DNA of 22,203 nt, taken from assembly GCA_010279815.1 (NCBI GenBank), contig QEOQ01000253.1, forward strand, positions 1,461,202 through 1,483,404. The letters run 5' to 3'. The position numbers and the translations under genes were made by a program. Each line of letters begins with the position of its first letter. The stretch's first letter is position 1. Shown here one piece after another: positions 10,101 through 18,549 of this stretch. Source of the DNA: Brachionus plicatilis (lineage: Eukaryota; Rotifera; Eurotatoria; Ploima; Brachionidae). The notes beneath the pieces are model-generated. The model was not told the origin of the DNA. It searched no databases and worked only from the letters and a program-made list of their open reading frames with translations.

Positions 10101-11961
10101 ATACGAAATCAAATTGGAGACAAGTAAAAAAAAGCAAAACGTTTTTTTGTTCCTTAATTTTTTTATTTTTTTTTGGACAAGCATAAAACCAGAACCACAG
10201 ACTGAGGAAAAAAAACCTGATGAAAAAGCAAATGAAAGTCAGCCAAATATGAAAATCATAATTAATGAAATAAATAAACTTACAAGTAAAATTTATTTTT
10301 ATAAACACTAGTCTTTTTATTATATCAAAACTATAAAGAATATTTTAATCTAAGATTTGTAATTAATGTAGGTATTTGACTCTAATATTGTTAACAAAAA
10401 CCTTAAATTCACCAAAAAGTTTCATTTATTTTGATTCTAGAATTTATTTTCGCAAAAAATTTTTTTGATAAATTAATTTGAGTAAAAAACGATTCTCACA
10501 AAAAATTGCGATTAAGAAAGTTTTTGTAGAAAAATCAAATCAATATTTTAATTTAAAGAGGTCTTCAGTCAGTTTATTTAAATAAACATGATTTTTATCA
10601 ATATTTTGAATACAAAATTTAACTTTGTTTCTCTTCATATTAATTGTTAATTTTAAAAAGTTTATAAATAAATTCAAGATCAATCAGAAAAAATATATTT
10701 TTTTATGTTATTTAAAATATTAAAGATATAATGATTACAAATAAAACACTTATTTCATCATTATTATTCTTCAAAAATGAAAATCTTTATCAAATAATTA
10801 TGTGTTAAAATTTTTCTTTTAAAAAAATAAAAATCTTCGGATAAAAAGAGGCTAATGTTTTCAATTTTAGTAAAATTATACAAGCAATACATAAAAATAG
10901 AAAATAATTTTACACAATTTAAAAATGATTACAACATTGATATAAAAACAATTACCGAAAATTATGATCGTATACGCAAAGAATTGGGCGAAGTGATAGA
11001 TTCGCTAAATAACAAGAAAGGAATCAATGAAGAGAATAGAAAACCCGAGCCTGTTGTTATATCCACACATGACCTAATCCTTGAATACAGAGCTCAGTTA
11101 CCAGAACTTCAAGTTGGAGAAAAAGTTTTGGCTAAATGGTCGGATGACAACTGGTATTACCGAAGCACAGTTGAAAAAAAAATAGACTCTAAAGAGCCTT
11201 CAGAAGAAAACTTTTTGTATAAGATTAAAGACTCTGCATCCGACCATGAAGAGATATATAGAGAAGACATTATACGTTTCAACGATAGCAACGAGAATTT
11301 TAGTATCGGAGATTTTGTAGTTGCTGAACATCCAGATTTTGCCCAAAGTTTTGCACCAGGACAAATTATTGGCATTCGCAATAATTGTTTGATCGTCGAA
11401 TTTTATGACTCAATCGAGCACCGAGTAGAAAAAAAAACCACATACAAAATCCCTTCATTCAAATATCAACTCGATATTGACAGTATAATAAAAGCCGAAA
11501 GACAATTGATTGGACAAAAATGTGTCTTCCGTAGCTCGAAAAAAAAACGGTATGAAACCGGGGAAATTCTTGGTCGTGTGGGGAATAGAAAAAAGTTTAA
11601 GATTTTATCTGAAGGAGAGGAGGAAATTATTAATATTATTCACATTTTTGGAGCTTTTACTCGAAAGAGACCGATTAGAGATAATGACTTCGTTTTAGCT
11701 CCCTTAGATGGGTATTTTTTTCCGGGAAAAGTGGAAACATGCAATGGAAAGCAAATAGTTGTTTTTGAAGACGAAAAAAAGTAATATTTCTTTCATTTTT
11801 TTGAAATAATTATTTTTTCAATATTTAGAAATGACAATGTCGAAGTTAAAGATTGCTTCTGGTTGTCAAAAGAGTATTACGATGATGTTGTTTTGTTCTA
11901 CAAATCCAAAGAAACTGGAACAAATAAAATACCCACTGTAGATGCAAGTGACTTTAATTAA
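1134..11961 (+). CDS. VWA3B: VWA3B-like protein: two VWA domains plus DUF4537/Tudor-like repeats (5' partial)
   Basis: Ten exons join in phase: 1134-1299, 1349-2011, 4882-5595, 5645-5840, 5891-6237, 9204-9848, 9903-10123, 10182-10285, 10871-11780 and 11829-11961 (stop TAA). Together they give at least 1365 residues; the start lies left of the window. Residues about 1-115 are the back half of a first VWA domain. Residues about 360-490 are a full second VWA domain with DTSQS, the Thr of HGTTNTL and SDGRPD, the three metal-site (MIDAS) elements. The joins restore family-like sequence, for example DPYGPIPYQ to SEDISLLKKEIEKG and SKTSY to EKAKIGFNPNN. Residues about 581-770 hold WVLPETR and KFQLINPS blocks. 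From about 860 onwards Tudor-like units recur (VGDFVMAK, VGEKVLAKW, IGDFVVAEH, DNDFVLAP), matching DUF4537. Six of the nine introns are 48-58 bp; the other three are 2870, 2966 and 585 bp and the first two carry transposon debris. VWA3B rather than VWA3A is chosen because of the DUF4537 part. The cellular role is not evident from sequence. Confidence 0.88.
2230..2246. repeat. target-site duplication, left copy
   Basis: TTGTATTTAAATTGTAT recurs exactly at 2930-2946. The two copies bracket the LINE fragment at 2247-2929. Confidence 0.9.
2247..2929 (-). mobile_element. 5'-truncated non-LTR retrotransposon (LINE), RT C-terminal remnant
   Basis: Read on the - strand, about 2900 down to 2400 encodes the region after the reverse-transcriptase core: NITMNGKPLEI and RGIRLCSNLKWSY, then YNKRLEVLGLTSLTNQREWD and DLIEYFKINNGL, which match the C-terminal block of CR1/L2/Jockey-type LINE proteins. 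Stops and frameshifts interrupt it, so it is dead. The 3' end is a GC-richer structured stretch (2271-2335, with GGGA/TCCC and CCCG/CGGG stems) followed by a (TTA)n tail (AATAAT on the + strand, 2250-2269). The insertion is bounded by a perfect 17-bp duplication, as expected from target-primed reverse transcription. It lies in a VWA3B intron, antisense to the gene. Confidence 0.88.
2930..2946. repeat. target-site duplication, right copy
   Basis: This is the exact 17-base partner of 2230-2246, at the truncated 5' end of the minus-strand LINE. Confidence 0.9.
3302..3342. repeat. perfect 16-bp hairpin in the VWA3B intron
   Basis: AAAATTATTATGATCC (3302-3317) and GGATCATAATAATTTT (3327-3342) are perfect reverse complements around the loop AAAGCCTTA. 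The stem can be extended imperfectly by CAAC on the left and GTTG on the right. The total length is short for an animal pre-miRNA, so a foldback remnant is as likely. Confidence 0.75.
3490..3600 (-). mobile_element. LINE 3'-end stub with hairpin and triplet tail
   Basis: On the - strand the piece ends in CCATAGCTTAATATTATTATTATC, similar in form to the tails near 2250 and 6410. Just before the tail, GGCAAACAAACTTG (3516-3529) pairs with CAAGTATGTTTGCC (3560-3573) with one mismatch, and GGAGGCG/CCACCTC continue the stem inwards. No coding sequence remains, consistent with severe 5' truncation. The right boundary is approximate. Confidence 0.6.
4174..4213. repeat. short tandem repeat, about 9-bp unit
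   Basis: About four imperfect copies of AATACCAAC/TATACCAAC run in tandem, directly before the fragment at 4249-4610. Confidence 0.7.
4249..4610 (+). mobile_element. probable retrotransposed fragment with a small open frame and AT-repeat tail
   Basis: An open frame of about 70 codons runs to a TAA at 4461-4463 (internal words EIFGNLEALNFKDCLLRL and EELVRKIINLCRLI). It is followed by a short trailer with CCATGGGCTGTAGTG and a tail of AAT/AAATA repeats (4564-4605). The direct repeat AGTTAAGA lies immediately before (4241-4248) and after (4611-4618), a weak candidate for a target-site duplication. The frame does not fit the VWA3B exon chain, because exon 1349-2011 joins 4882 in phase without it. 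The protein is not recognised; the C-terminus of a retroelement ORF is the likeliest origin. Confidence 0.4.
6407..7318 (-). mobile_element. 5'-truncated GC-rich LINE with intact RT C-terminal reading frame
   Basis: On the - strand a single frame stays open from about 7335 to a stop near 6590, roughly 245 codons. It reads EEIKTEKDLGVYFSSELKW, then AKANSILGQLRQAF, LYTAFIRPHLEYATSVWNP, IENIQRRATKLVG, TLESRRSRGDLISHYKI and WNNLASSTVNAPSLNSFKA: the complete block that follows the reverse-transcriptase catalytic core in CR1/Jockey-type LINEs. The catalytic core is absent because of 5' truncation near 7318. The 3' part has the hairpin GCAGGG-AAGCA-CCCTGC (6441-6457) and then an AAT-repeat tail (6407-6430). 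GC content is visibly far above the surroundings and there are no stops, so the copy looks young or comes from a GC-rich family. No clear target-site duplication was found. Confidence 0.88.
7920..8414. mobile_element. possible non-autonomous or decayed DNA transposon with short terminal inverted repeats
   Basis: CCAGAATGCGATCA (7920-7933) matches the reverse complement of TGATCATATTCTGG (8401-8414) at 12 of 14 bases. Several GATCAC/GTGATC words lie inside both ends. A short open frame (8070-8228) lies within. No clear target-site duplication is visible, so the boundaries and class are uncertain. Confidence 0.35.
8070..8228 (+). pseudogene. short open fragment with a CxxC...H pattern, unidentified
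   Basis: An open stretch of about 52 codons contains VEASDEAKLAAKKALSR and then ACIICGEFMKN...NMSNKH before a TAA. The CxxC followed by a terminal His vaguely resembles half of a zinc finger of the kind found at the N-terminus of hAT-type transposases, but the second His is not clear. Its composition is more protein-like than the surrounding intron. It does not fit the phase-0 junction between VWA3B exons at 6237 and 9204, so it is treated as a transposon-derived or retrocopied fragment. A weakly supported alternative is a cassette exon. Confidence 0.3.
10286..10870 (+). other. VWA3B intron, AT-rich, no recognisable content
   Basis: This 585-bp intron joins exon 10182-10285 (phase 1) to exon 10871-11780. 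I see no repeat, ORF or hairpin in it beyond AT-rich low-complexity sequence. Confidence 0.7.
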
Positions 11962-12390
11962 AAACAGAATTTAATTTTGACCATGCAATTTCAACATTTA
12001 ATCAATTTCTATATTCAAATCAGCATTAGAAGTTTTGCTTTGGAAATGATTTTTTGAAATGGTTGAATTTTAATTTTTTTAAATAAAATTTATATTCACT
12101 TTTTTATAATAAAATTGATTAAAATAAATTAGAAGCTAAAGTTTTTGAGATGCAGATAGAATATCAATTGAATTAAAAAAAAATTACTAAAATCTTCTAA
12201 AATAACATAATGTTTAGAGTTTTAGAAGATATTGGACTTTATAGAAATGCTATATTTATAGAAATACTTTATTAACAGGGTTAAGATGGGATTGGTGACC
12301 AATACCCCTCACCTAAAATATGATCAAGACTGCTCACTTAATTTAGCCTTTCTTTAAAAAAAAGCTAAAATATTAAGCAAAAAACCTTAA
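11962..12390. other. 3' flank of the VWA3B-like gene with a polyadenylation signal and hairpins
   Basis: AATAAA at 12082-12087, about 120 bases after the stop, is a plausible polyadenylation signal, with a second AATAAA-like run near 12105. Further on, ATCTTCTAAAA (12192-12202) and TTTTAGAAGAT (12220-12230) form a perfect 11-bp stem with a 17-base loop. ATTGGT-G-ACCAAT (12291-12303) is a small palindrome. No gene is visible. Confidence 0.6.
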
Positions 12391-12398
12391 TTAACAAT

Positions 12399-13971
12399 CA
12401 TTTATTTATTTATTTTTTTTCTGTTCCGAGCTAAAGCTCCTTCAGAATAAGTTAAAAAATAAAATAAAAATAAAATAAAAGTTAATAAAATGAGATACAA
12501 AAAAAGAATCAAAATAAAGTAAATAAGCTAAAAAAATGAAAATTGAAAAGACATAAATTGGAATAGATTGTTACATGTGGCACATGTTTAAATACTTCAA
12601 GTTTCAGGAAAAAAAGAAGAAATAGTAAGTGGTAGCAATTACACAATGGAGTTAGGTATTCAATATATCTTGATTCGAAACCTTCTTTGTATTCCTTCAC
12701 CAGTCTTACAACCAATGGAATAGAATGACTCAGTCCTGTCCCAACATATCTCTCACTCAATTCAAAAAGCCGATTCGAGACTGTTAGTAATTTTAGTTTA
12801 TTGAAATCCTCATATTTTAACTTAAGAATAGACCTGACTGCTGTATTTTGAATTGCTTGTAGTTTTTTGATGTTATTTTCTGAAAATGAATTTAAGCAAG
12901 GAAAAGAATAATCTAAAATTGATCCGACTAAAAATTTATATAAATTTCCTAGTGTGTGTTGATTAAGACCCCATTTTTTGTTTGACAATATCTTAATAAT
13001 ATTTAGCCTTCTATTGCAGCGTTCTTTAATTTCGTCTACCAGTATATTAAAGTTTAACTTGGAATCAAATTTAATACCAAGAAACTTGATTTTTTTTTGG
13101 CTCACTATTCTGTTTCCATAAATTTTTAAGTTTAGATTATCACTCTCTTTTTTGTACCTAGAAAAGACTACTGAACACGACTTTTCAACTGATATCTTCA
13201 TTTTCCATTTAATAAGCCATTGTTCTAGTTGGTTGGTGAATTTTTTTATCTTATTTTCTAGGTTTCCCCTTTTTGTTATAAATGAAGAATGTCACTAGAT
13301 CATCTGCGAAAAGCAGAGAGTATTCATTATTTGTTTTGTTTCTTTTGGGGATGTCATATAAATACTAAATAAAAGAGGACTAATTACTGAGCCTTGAGGA
13401 ACACCTGCAGTTATTTGATATTCTTCGCTCAAATGGTCATTCACATTTATCTTTAATGTCCTAGAGTCTAAAAAGGATCTAATCCAGATAGTCAAGTAAT
13501 GTGGTGGATTTATTTTAATCAATTTAAAAAGTAAACCTTCATGCCAAACCCTATCACAGGCTTTAGAAATACCAAAAAAAAGGCTGCAAACTCTTTTTTT
13601 TTTATTAAATAGTTCCACAATTTTTTGAATTAAAAAGAAAAGATTATCTGACGTTCGCCGGTGTTTCCTAAAACCAGATTGCTCCTGGATAAGGAGTGAA
13701 TTTTGTTCCAAATAATTGTATAATCTTGAATATACTATGCGTTCCAGTAGCTTTCCTAAACAACTCGTTATAATAATTGGTCTATAATTAAAAGGATCTT
13801 GTAAAGAAGAGGCTTTTTTTTGAATCATAGTAATGTTCGATGTTTTCCACGCTTTAGGAACTAAACCTTCTCCAAGAGATAAATTAAAAAGTTCTATGAT
13901 TTCTTTCAATGAATTTCTAGGTAAGTTTTTTAACATTAAATTAGTCAGGAATGTGTTCAATTTTTACAATT
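12399..13971 (-). mobile_element. broken LINE: reverse transcriptase with frameshifts, 5'-truncated
   Basis: The reverse-transcriptase domain reads in order on the - strand: LVPKAWKTSNITMIQKK, NYRPIIITSCLGKLLERIV, QEQSGFRKHRRTSDNL (13960 down to about 13620); motif A as SLFFGISKACDRVWHEGLL; motif B as ITAGVPQGSVISPLLFSIYM; and motif C as SLLFADDLV, which is only seen after a frameshift near 13330. A second frameshift near 13262 leads into KWKMKISVEKSCSVVF and the C-terminal block down to 12509. The first catalytic Asp of motif A is Gly. The 3' end has GAGC-TAAA-GCTC (12428-12439) and an ATTT-repeat tail (12401-12420). TTAACAAT occurs at both ends (12391-12398 and 13972-13979), a candidate target-site duplication. 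The endonuclease is missing. CR1/Jockey-like, inactive. Confidence 0.88.
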
Positions 13972-14281
13972 TTAACAATTTCGTAGCTTAAATTAGTATG
14001 AATTCGAGCTTTCCACAGTGGTGTTATAAGAACACATTTGCAAAACATTTTGTTTTTATGAGACAATTCTAAGAACACTGTATTTAAATATTAAAGTTAG
14101 TTTTCGTAAGTACTTGTATGAAAATATATATTTACTTTTTTTCACATATTTGGGTTTTAAATAGTAAGGATAAAGAAGCAGGGCTTTATATTGCGAGTAA
14201 CGAGACGTTAACTTTTTTTAAAAAAATTCTATTTATAAAAAATTTTTTTGGATTTCCTAACAAAACAAAATTTAAATTACC

Positions 14282-14434
14282 CTATTCCCTGGTTCGATTA
14301 TGCTGCACCATAAATTAAGCTACCAGCTTTTGGACCATGCACCAAACATCTCACCCATTCTAAAATATTTTTAATTTGATTTTTTAATTTACATGTCCTA
14401 GCTTGTAATGCGGCATAATTGAACGAGGGAATAC
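14282..14434. repeat. inverted-repeat element (MITE-like), about 27-bp arms
   Basis: TATTCCCTGGTTCGATTATG and six following bases (from 14283) match the reverse complement of 14407-14433, with about four mismatches across 27 bases. The interior of about 100 bases is AT-rich. It adjoins the tail of the minus-strand LINE starting at 14439, so it may have inserted at, or been copied with, that 3' end. No target-site duplication is obvious. Confidence 0.5.
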
Positions 14435-14438
14435 GGTT

Positions 14439-15390
14439 GTAGTAGTAGTAATAGTTTTGACTGTAGCTGGCTAACCAGCGAGTATGCTGATAAGGCACAC
14501 TAAGACAGCTGATATGATTGATTGCTAAGCCAACAATCAATGTCTGCTTTTAGCTGTTAACATTGGGGACTTCAACTAATTCATTTGGCAGCGAGTTCTG
14601 TATGTTAGTGGTTCTGTTGAAAAAAAAGTTATCTCTATATTGGAGCCGAGAAATTTCTTTGTGATACTCGAAGCAGTGACCTCTTCCTTCGTTTTGTGTG
14701 ACATTAAAATTTTTGTTTTTTTCAACTAATTCAATTCCATGCCTAAACTTTAATAATTGAATTAGATCAACACTTTTTCTTCTTTCCACCAGATTTGGAA
14801 TATTCAAAGCCTTCAATATGCTTTCATACGATTTGTTTCCAATTTAAAAAACAAATTTCGTAGCTCTGTGTTGAATCCTTTTAAAATTTTCACAGTCAGA
14901 CTTAAGAATTGGAGACCATACAGGCACTGCATATTCAAAAAGAGGACGAACAACGCTAAATACAGAGACTTAAATAACTTACAATCAAAACGAGCGAATG
15001 ATTTTCTGTTAAATACTAAAATTTGATTTGCTTTTTTTGTGGCCTCATCTCTTGAATTTTCCATTTAAGATTTGTACTGAAAATAACTCCAAGATCTCTT
15101 TCGGTTTCTGAAGTTGATAACTGCTTACCATTAATAAAATAAGGAAATTCTTTGATATTATGAGCATAATGCATAACTAAACATTTTGATGTGTTAAAGA
15201 GGAGAAGCTAATCTTGAGTCCACTTGAAAATTAAATCTAAATCTGATTGTAGTTTCGCTGCGCTTATTTCTGATACCGTTTGCTAGAACGTTTTAGTATC
15301 AATTGCATACATTTTGACAACATTCTCTATTCTTTTTGGTAGATCATTGATAAACAAAACGAACAATAGTGGATCAATCACTAATCCAAT
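14439..15390 (-). mobile_element. broken LINE: RT motif B onward, several frameshifts
   Basis: On the - strand the fragment opens near RT motif B (SVIDPLLFVLFINDLPK), followed by a mutated motif C, where MYAIDTKTF stands for the usual ADDT. Then come LFNTSKCLVMHYAH, FINGKQLSTSETERDLGVIF, and, after frameshifts, ALNIPNLVERRKSVDLIQLL, NEGRGHCFEYHKEISRL and NSLPNELVEVPNVNS. This is the C-terminal half of a CR1/L2-type LINE protein and differs from the neighbouring element at 12399-13971, so it is another family. The 3' trailer has GCTGG-CTAA-CCAGC (14466-14479) and a TAG/ACT triplet tail at 14439-14452. Several in-frame stops make it inactive. The 5' truncation lies near 15390. Confidence 0.85.
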
Positions 15391-15399
15391 TTAGCTATT

Positions 15400-16137
15400 A
15401 GTCATCTGTGCAGAACAATTAGACAAAAAATGTTAGGTTTTACATGCGTTATTATAAAATATTGTGTTTTTTAAAAAAAAAACATGCAAATTTATTTTAT
15501 TGTGCGTATACTAATCTTAGTTACGTTAAGAATTTTTTTTTAAAAGTCTGTTATATTCTGTACGCATGCTCACGTCTGCTTAATATGCTCGTCACGCGAC
15601 CGCTCGTTCCTTGCATAAGATTAAAAAAAATTTGCTTAGAGGCTTTTTATTTGTGAAGAGCAGTCCTCATCAGGTTTCTTTTGTGCTGAAATTTTTTTCT
15701 TCGTGTGAAAAAATTTTGATTTGTGGATGACAGTTTTTTGTGAGTGGAGACTAGATAGACCCGTAGAATATGTATGTCATAACTAAATAGTCAAACTATT
15801 TTTTTTAGCTAAATAATTTGCGTTTAAGTAAAATATATAGAATTTTTTTATTTTAATAAAACTTTTGTTACAATTATGAATTAAGCTTAATATATAAAAA
15901 ATTAATCATTTCAATAAAATTCAAATTTATTTTAGTAAAAACAATAACACTTCAACACTCCTTGTCCACCACATACATAATGTAAACTATTTATTTCCCT
16001 TAGCGATTTTTCGCAGCTCAAATCTAAAGACTCAACATTTTATAATTTTTGTTTACAAAAATGGTTGTGCTTTTTTTTTGAAACAGCCTTTAATTTAATA
16101 ATTAGTTAATTGATTTATTAGAAAATTATATAATATT
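15400..16137. other. intergenic, no recognisable gene
   Basis: This AT-rich stretch contains a slightly less AT-rich patch at about 15540-15780. The 70-codon open frame on the + strand at 15444-15656 shows no family features and is probably chance. Confidence 0.5.
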
Positions 16138-16419
16138 TTAGTAATATACTTGTTGGAGATCTTCTTCTGTACTTAAATTCGATAAAGTTTCTTTGGGTAA
16201 AGTAGAATAGCATGATGCAACCATAATTTCACGACCAAAAGTGCCATAATTAGGGCTAAAACCTTTAGTAGAGTGATGTGATGTATTTTTTTGTAATTGT
16301 AAAAATTTTAAACCCAATGCCCAATTCTTTGAATTGTTATCTTTCATCCACAAACTCAACATGTTGTTAATATCGGCATTTGCACGTTCTACTGACCCCT
16401 GAGATTGTGGATGGCGGGA
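16138..16419 (-). mobile_element. integrase catalytic-core fragment (DDE type, C-terminal part)
   Basis: On the - strand the frame reads RHPQSQGSVERANADINNML, then NWALGLKFLQLQKNTSHHS and SPNYGTFGREIMV, ending at a TAA near 16138. The SVERAN word carries the third acidic residue (Glu) of the DDE triad, and the following YNTSYH-like and P..alFG-like words are typical of Ty3/gypsy and Ginger/KRBA2-type integrases. The first two Asp residues are missing: upstream of 16419 the frame dissolves into AT-rich sequence. A truncated, inactive copy; which element class it comes from cannot be settled here. Confidence 0.8.
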
Positions 16420-17234
16420 TTATAAAAATTATTGTTTATATTTGACAATAAATGGAATAGAATAACTCAATGCTGCCTTGGAATATCAAAAAATGCGAAT
16501 TCAAATTGAAATCAAATTTTATCACGCTTGGTTCAATTTATCTAATTTACGCATGAATACTGGCATATCACACGTATTTGGAATATCAAAGAATTATTCA
16601 AATTTTCCAAAAAATATTCGATCACAAAATTGGAATAACTTTTTGATTGTACGCGAATATTCAATCATAATATTAATAAATAATGAATAATTAATAATAA
16701 TATTAATTTAATTAATAAATAATTCTTCAAAATAAAAACGTCTGGCGCCATTTTAGGCATAGTCAAAATATGGTTTATTTTGAAATAAGATTCTTTAAAT
16801 TTATTTTGTTTAAAAAATTTTTGTTAATATACTGGATTTTTTTGATTGAATCAATTATATAATAATGCTTTAAATGATTATTCTCTTTATGTTTTATCTT
16901 TTTCATACGTTTCATTATTACCTTTTGATTAACTCATCTCATCAACTTTTCAACTTTTGTTTAATAAAATTTATTTAATTATAAAAATTTTTATTTGAAC
17001 TAATTATAATAACAAGAAGCTGAATCGAAGATTAAGTCTTCATTATTTTGAAAAATAAAATGATACATTACTGTATTTTCTAAAAAATGGTCGATTTCAA
17101 AATGGATTGTCCAAAAAGCAAATTTAAAGAATTCGGAAAGCAGCAACTAAGTAGAGAAAAGATGAACTTTTTATTAAGAGAAGAGATAATATTTTACTAT
17201 ATCACGCTTCGTACCGAAACCTTGTGACAGAAGC
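16420..17234. other. AT-rich spacer between two integrase fragments
   Basis: No gene is recognised. The word TTGGAATATCAAA occurs twice in direct orientation (near 16480 and 16579). About 17100-17234 may be the decayed continuation of the + strand integrase fragment that follows. Confidence 0.45.
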
Positions 17235-17389
17235 GATATTATGCCAAAAGCACATGTTTTGGGTCACTTCCAGGTAGGGTGAACAACCAAAAGAATTAAA
17301 GAGGAATACTTTTGGAAAAAAACATGGAGAAAGATATTGAAGCTTTCGTAAAAAGTTGCGAAGTGTGCAAAAGAAACTTCACTAATTAA
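17235..17389 (+). mobile_element. integrase H2C2 zinc-binding domain fragment, frameshifted
   Basis: The + strand reads MPKAHVLGHFQVG, a stop, TTKRIKEEYFW, then after a +1 frameshift MEKDIEAFVKSCEVCKRNFT. HVLGH supplies the two His and CEVC the two Cys of the H2C2 finger that precedes the integrase core in Ty3/gypsy-like and Ginger-like elements. One stop and one frameshift make it a pseudogene. It points in the opposite direction to the catalytic-core fragment at 16138-16419, so they are either two insertions or one inverted element. Confidence 0.78.
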
Positions 17390-17676
17390 GGCCCAAAACT
17401 AATAATAGACCTACTACTTTATGTTGTACTTTATAGTTTAATAAAATTGAATAGTTGAATAAGTTAAAAATTGAAAACTCAAAGAATTGAATAGTTGACT
17501 TGAAGATATTTAAGTTGAATAATACAAATTATTGTCCATGAATGACAAATAGAGCATTAATTAAGAACTTCTATATAAATGTTATTTTATTTTATATTTT
17601 TTTGTTTTTTGTGAATTTTTTGTGAATTGATCCGACTAGGGTAAAATTAAAAAAATGAAATTGTAATTAAGCAGTC

Positions 17677-17682
17677 TTTATT
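17677..17682 (-). other. polyadenylation signal of the coiled-coil gene
   Basis: AATAAA on the - strand lies only a few bases beyond the TAA stop codon at 17685-17687, implying a very short 3' UTR. Confidence 0.5.
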
Positions 17683-17684
17683 AA

Positions 17685-18549
17685 TTAATTCGAAGCCTCA
17701 TTTTCTAACAAACTTAAAAAATAATTAACTTGATCTGAATTGATTCTTTGCCAAATTTTTTCAATATTTTTCAATTGATCAAGCTCATCTTTCAATAAAA
17801 AAATATCTTGTTCAAGTATTCCTATTTCTTGGTCACAGGCAATCAATTTTTTCTCAACTATTTCTTCATCGATTGTTTCTTTATTTACCTTAAAGAATAA
17901 ATTATTATGACATAAATTTTTAACTTGATAAAACTAGCTTTTGACGTTATTATATCAGCAAGTAAATTGTTTTTTAACTGAAGGGTTTTGGTCATTCTTT
18001 TCATTTCGATCAAATAGTCCTCTTTGAGTTTGTCAACTTGTTTCTCACAAACTGAAATTCTTTCTTCCTCTTGGTTCAATTCATTTAATAAACTAAATAT
18101 CTTAAGAACCTAAATTAAAATTATTGAGTCCAATTTTACGTTTGATGGTCTTTTTCCAAGAGAGTTTTCTTTTGGCATTCTGTTTCGCAAAAATCTGAAA
18201 TTTTTTTTAAAGAGCTTACATTTTTGAAGGAAAATTTTAAATTTTACTCTTAATTTTATCGCATTCACTAGCCAGAACATTGACTTGTTTCAACTGAGTT
18301 TCTAGTTCTGTTGAAGCGTTCTGGCGATAGGTCAGTTTCGATTTTAGTTGATTTTCAAGTTGATTTTTTTCTTTCAATAGAATAGGTAGATTTTAGCAAT
18401 TTTTTAAAAACTATACCTTCATGAAGAAATTGAACATTCAAATTTAAGTTATTGGATGCAAATGACCAAACCAAGTCAAATTTGTTTTGATTGTCAGGCG
18501 TTCTTTCAAAATCAATTAATTTTCTTAAAGGAACTAGTTCTCTCGACAT
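17685..18549 (-). CDS. unidentified 220-residue coiled-coil protein, five exons
   Basis: Exons on the - strand, 5' to 3': 18549-18417, 18370-18248, 18194-18140, 18092-17935 and 17878-17685. The four introns are 46, 53, 47 and 56 bp with GT-AG ends, and all phases agree, giving 663 nt and 220 residues. The start ATG at 18549 is followed by SRELVPLRKLIDFERTPDNQ and FDLVWSFASNNLNLNVQFLH, a non-coiled head of about 45 residues. Residues about 46-205 are heptad-rich, charged and probably helical (QLENQLKSKL, ELETQLKQV, QVDKLKEDYLIEMKRM, EIGILEQDIFLLKDEL). The tail is VNYFLSLLENEASN. There is no signal peptide or membrane segment. The shape recalls small kinetochore, augmin or ciliary coiled-coil subunits, but I recognise no family. 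The donor of intron 4 (GTTTTA) is non-standard, so that boundary is the least certain. Confidence 0.75.

Noticed and set aside
14298..14540. 80-codon minus-strand frame with a run of Tyr
   Set aside because: The Tyr run is the translated triplet tail of the LINE, and the rest is the MITE-like inverted repeat.
15444..15656. 70-codon + strand frame with Cys and aromatic residues
   Set aside because: No motif, no splice context and no relation to neighbours; consistent with chance.
16478..16690. 70-codon + strand frame between the integrase pieces
   Set aside because: No family features; it overlaps a repeated GGAATATCAAA word and AT-rich low-complexity sequence.
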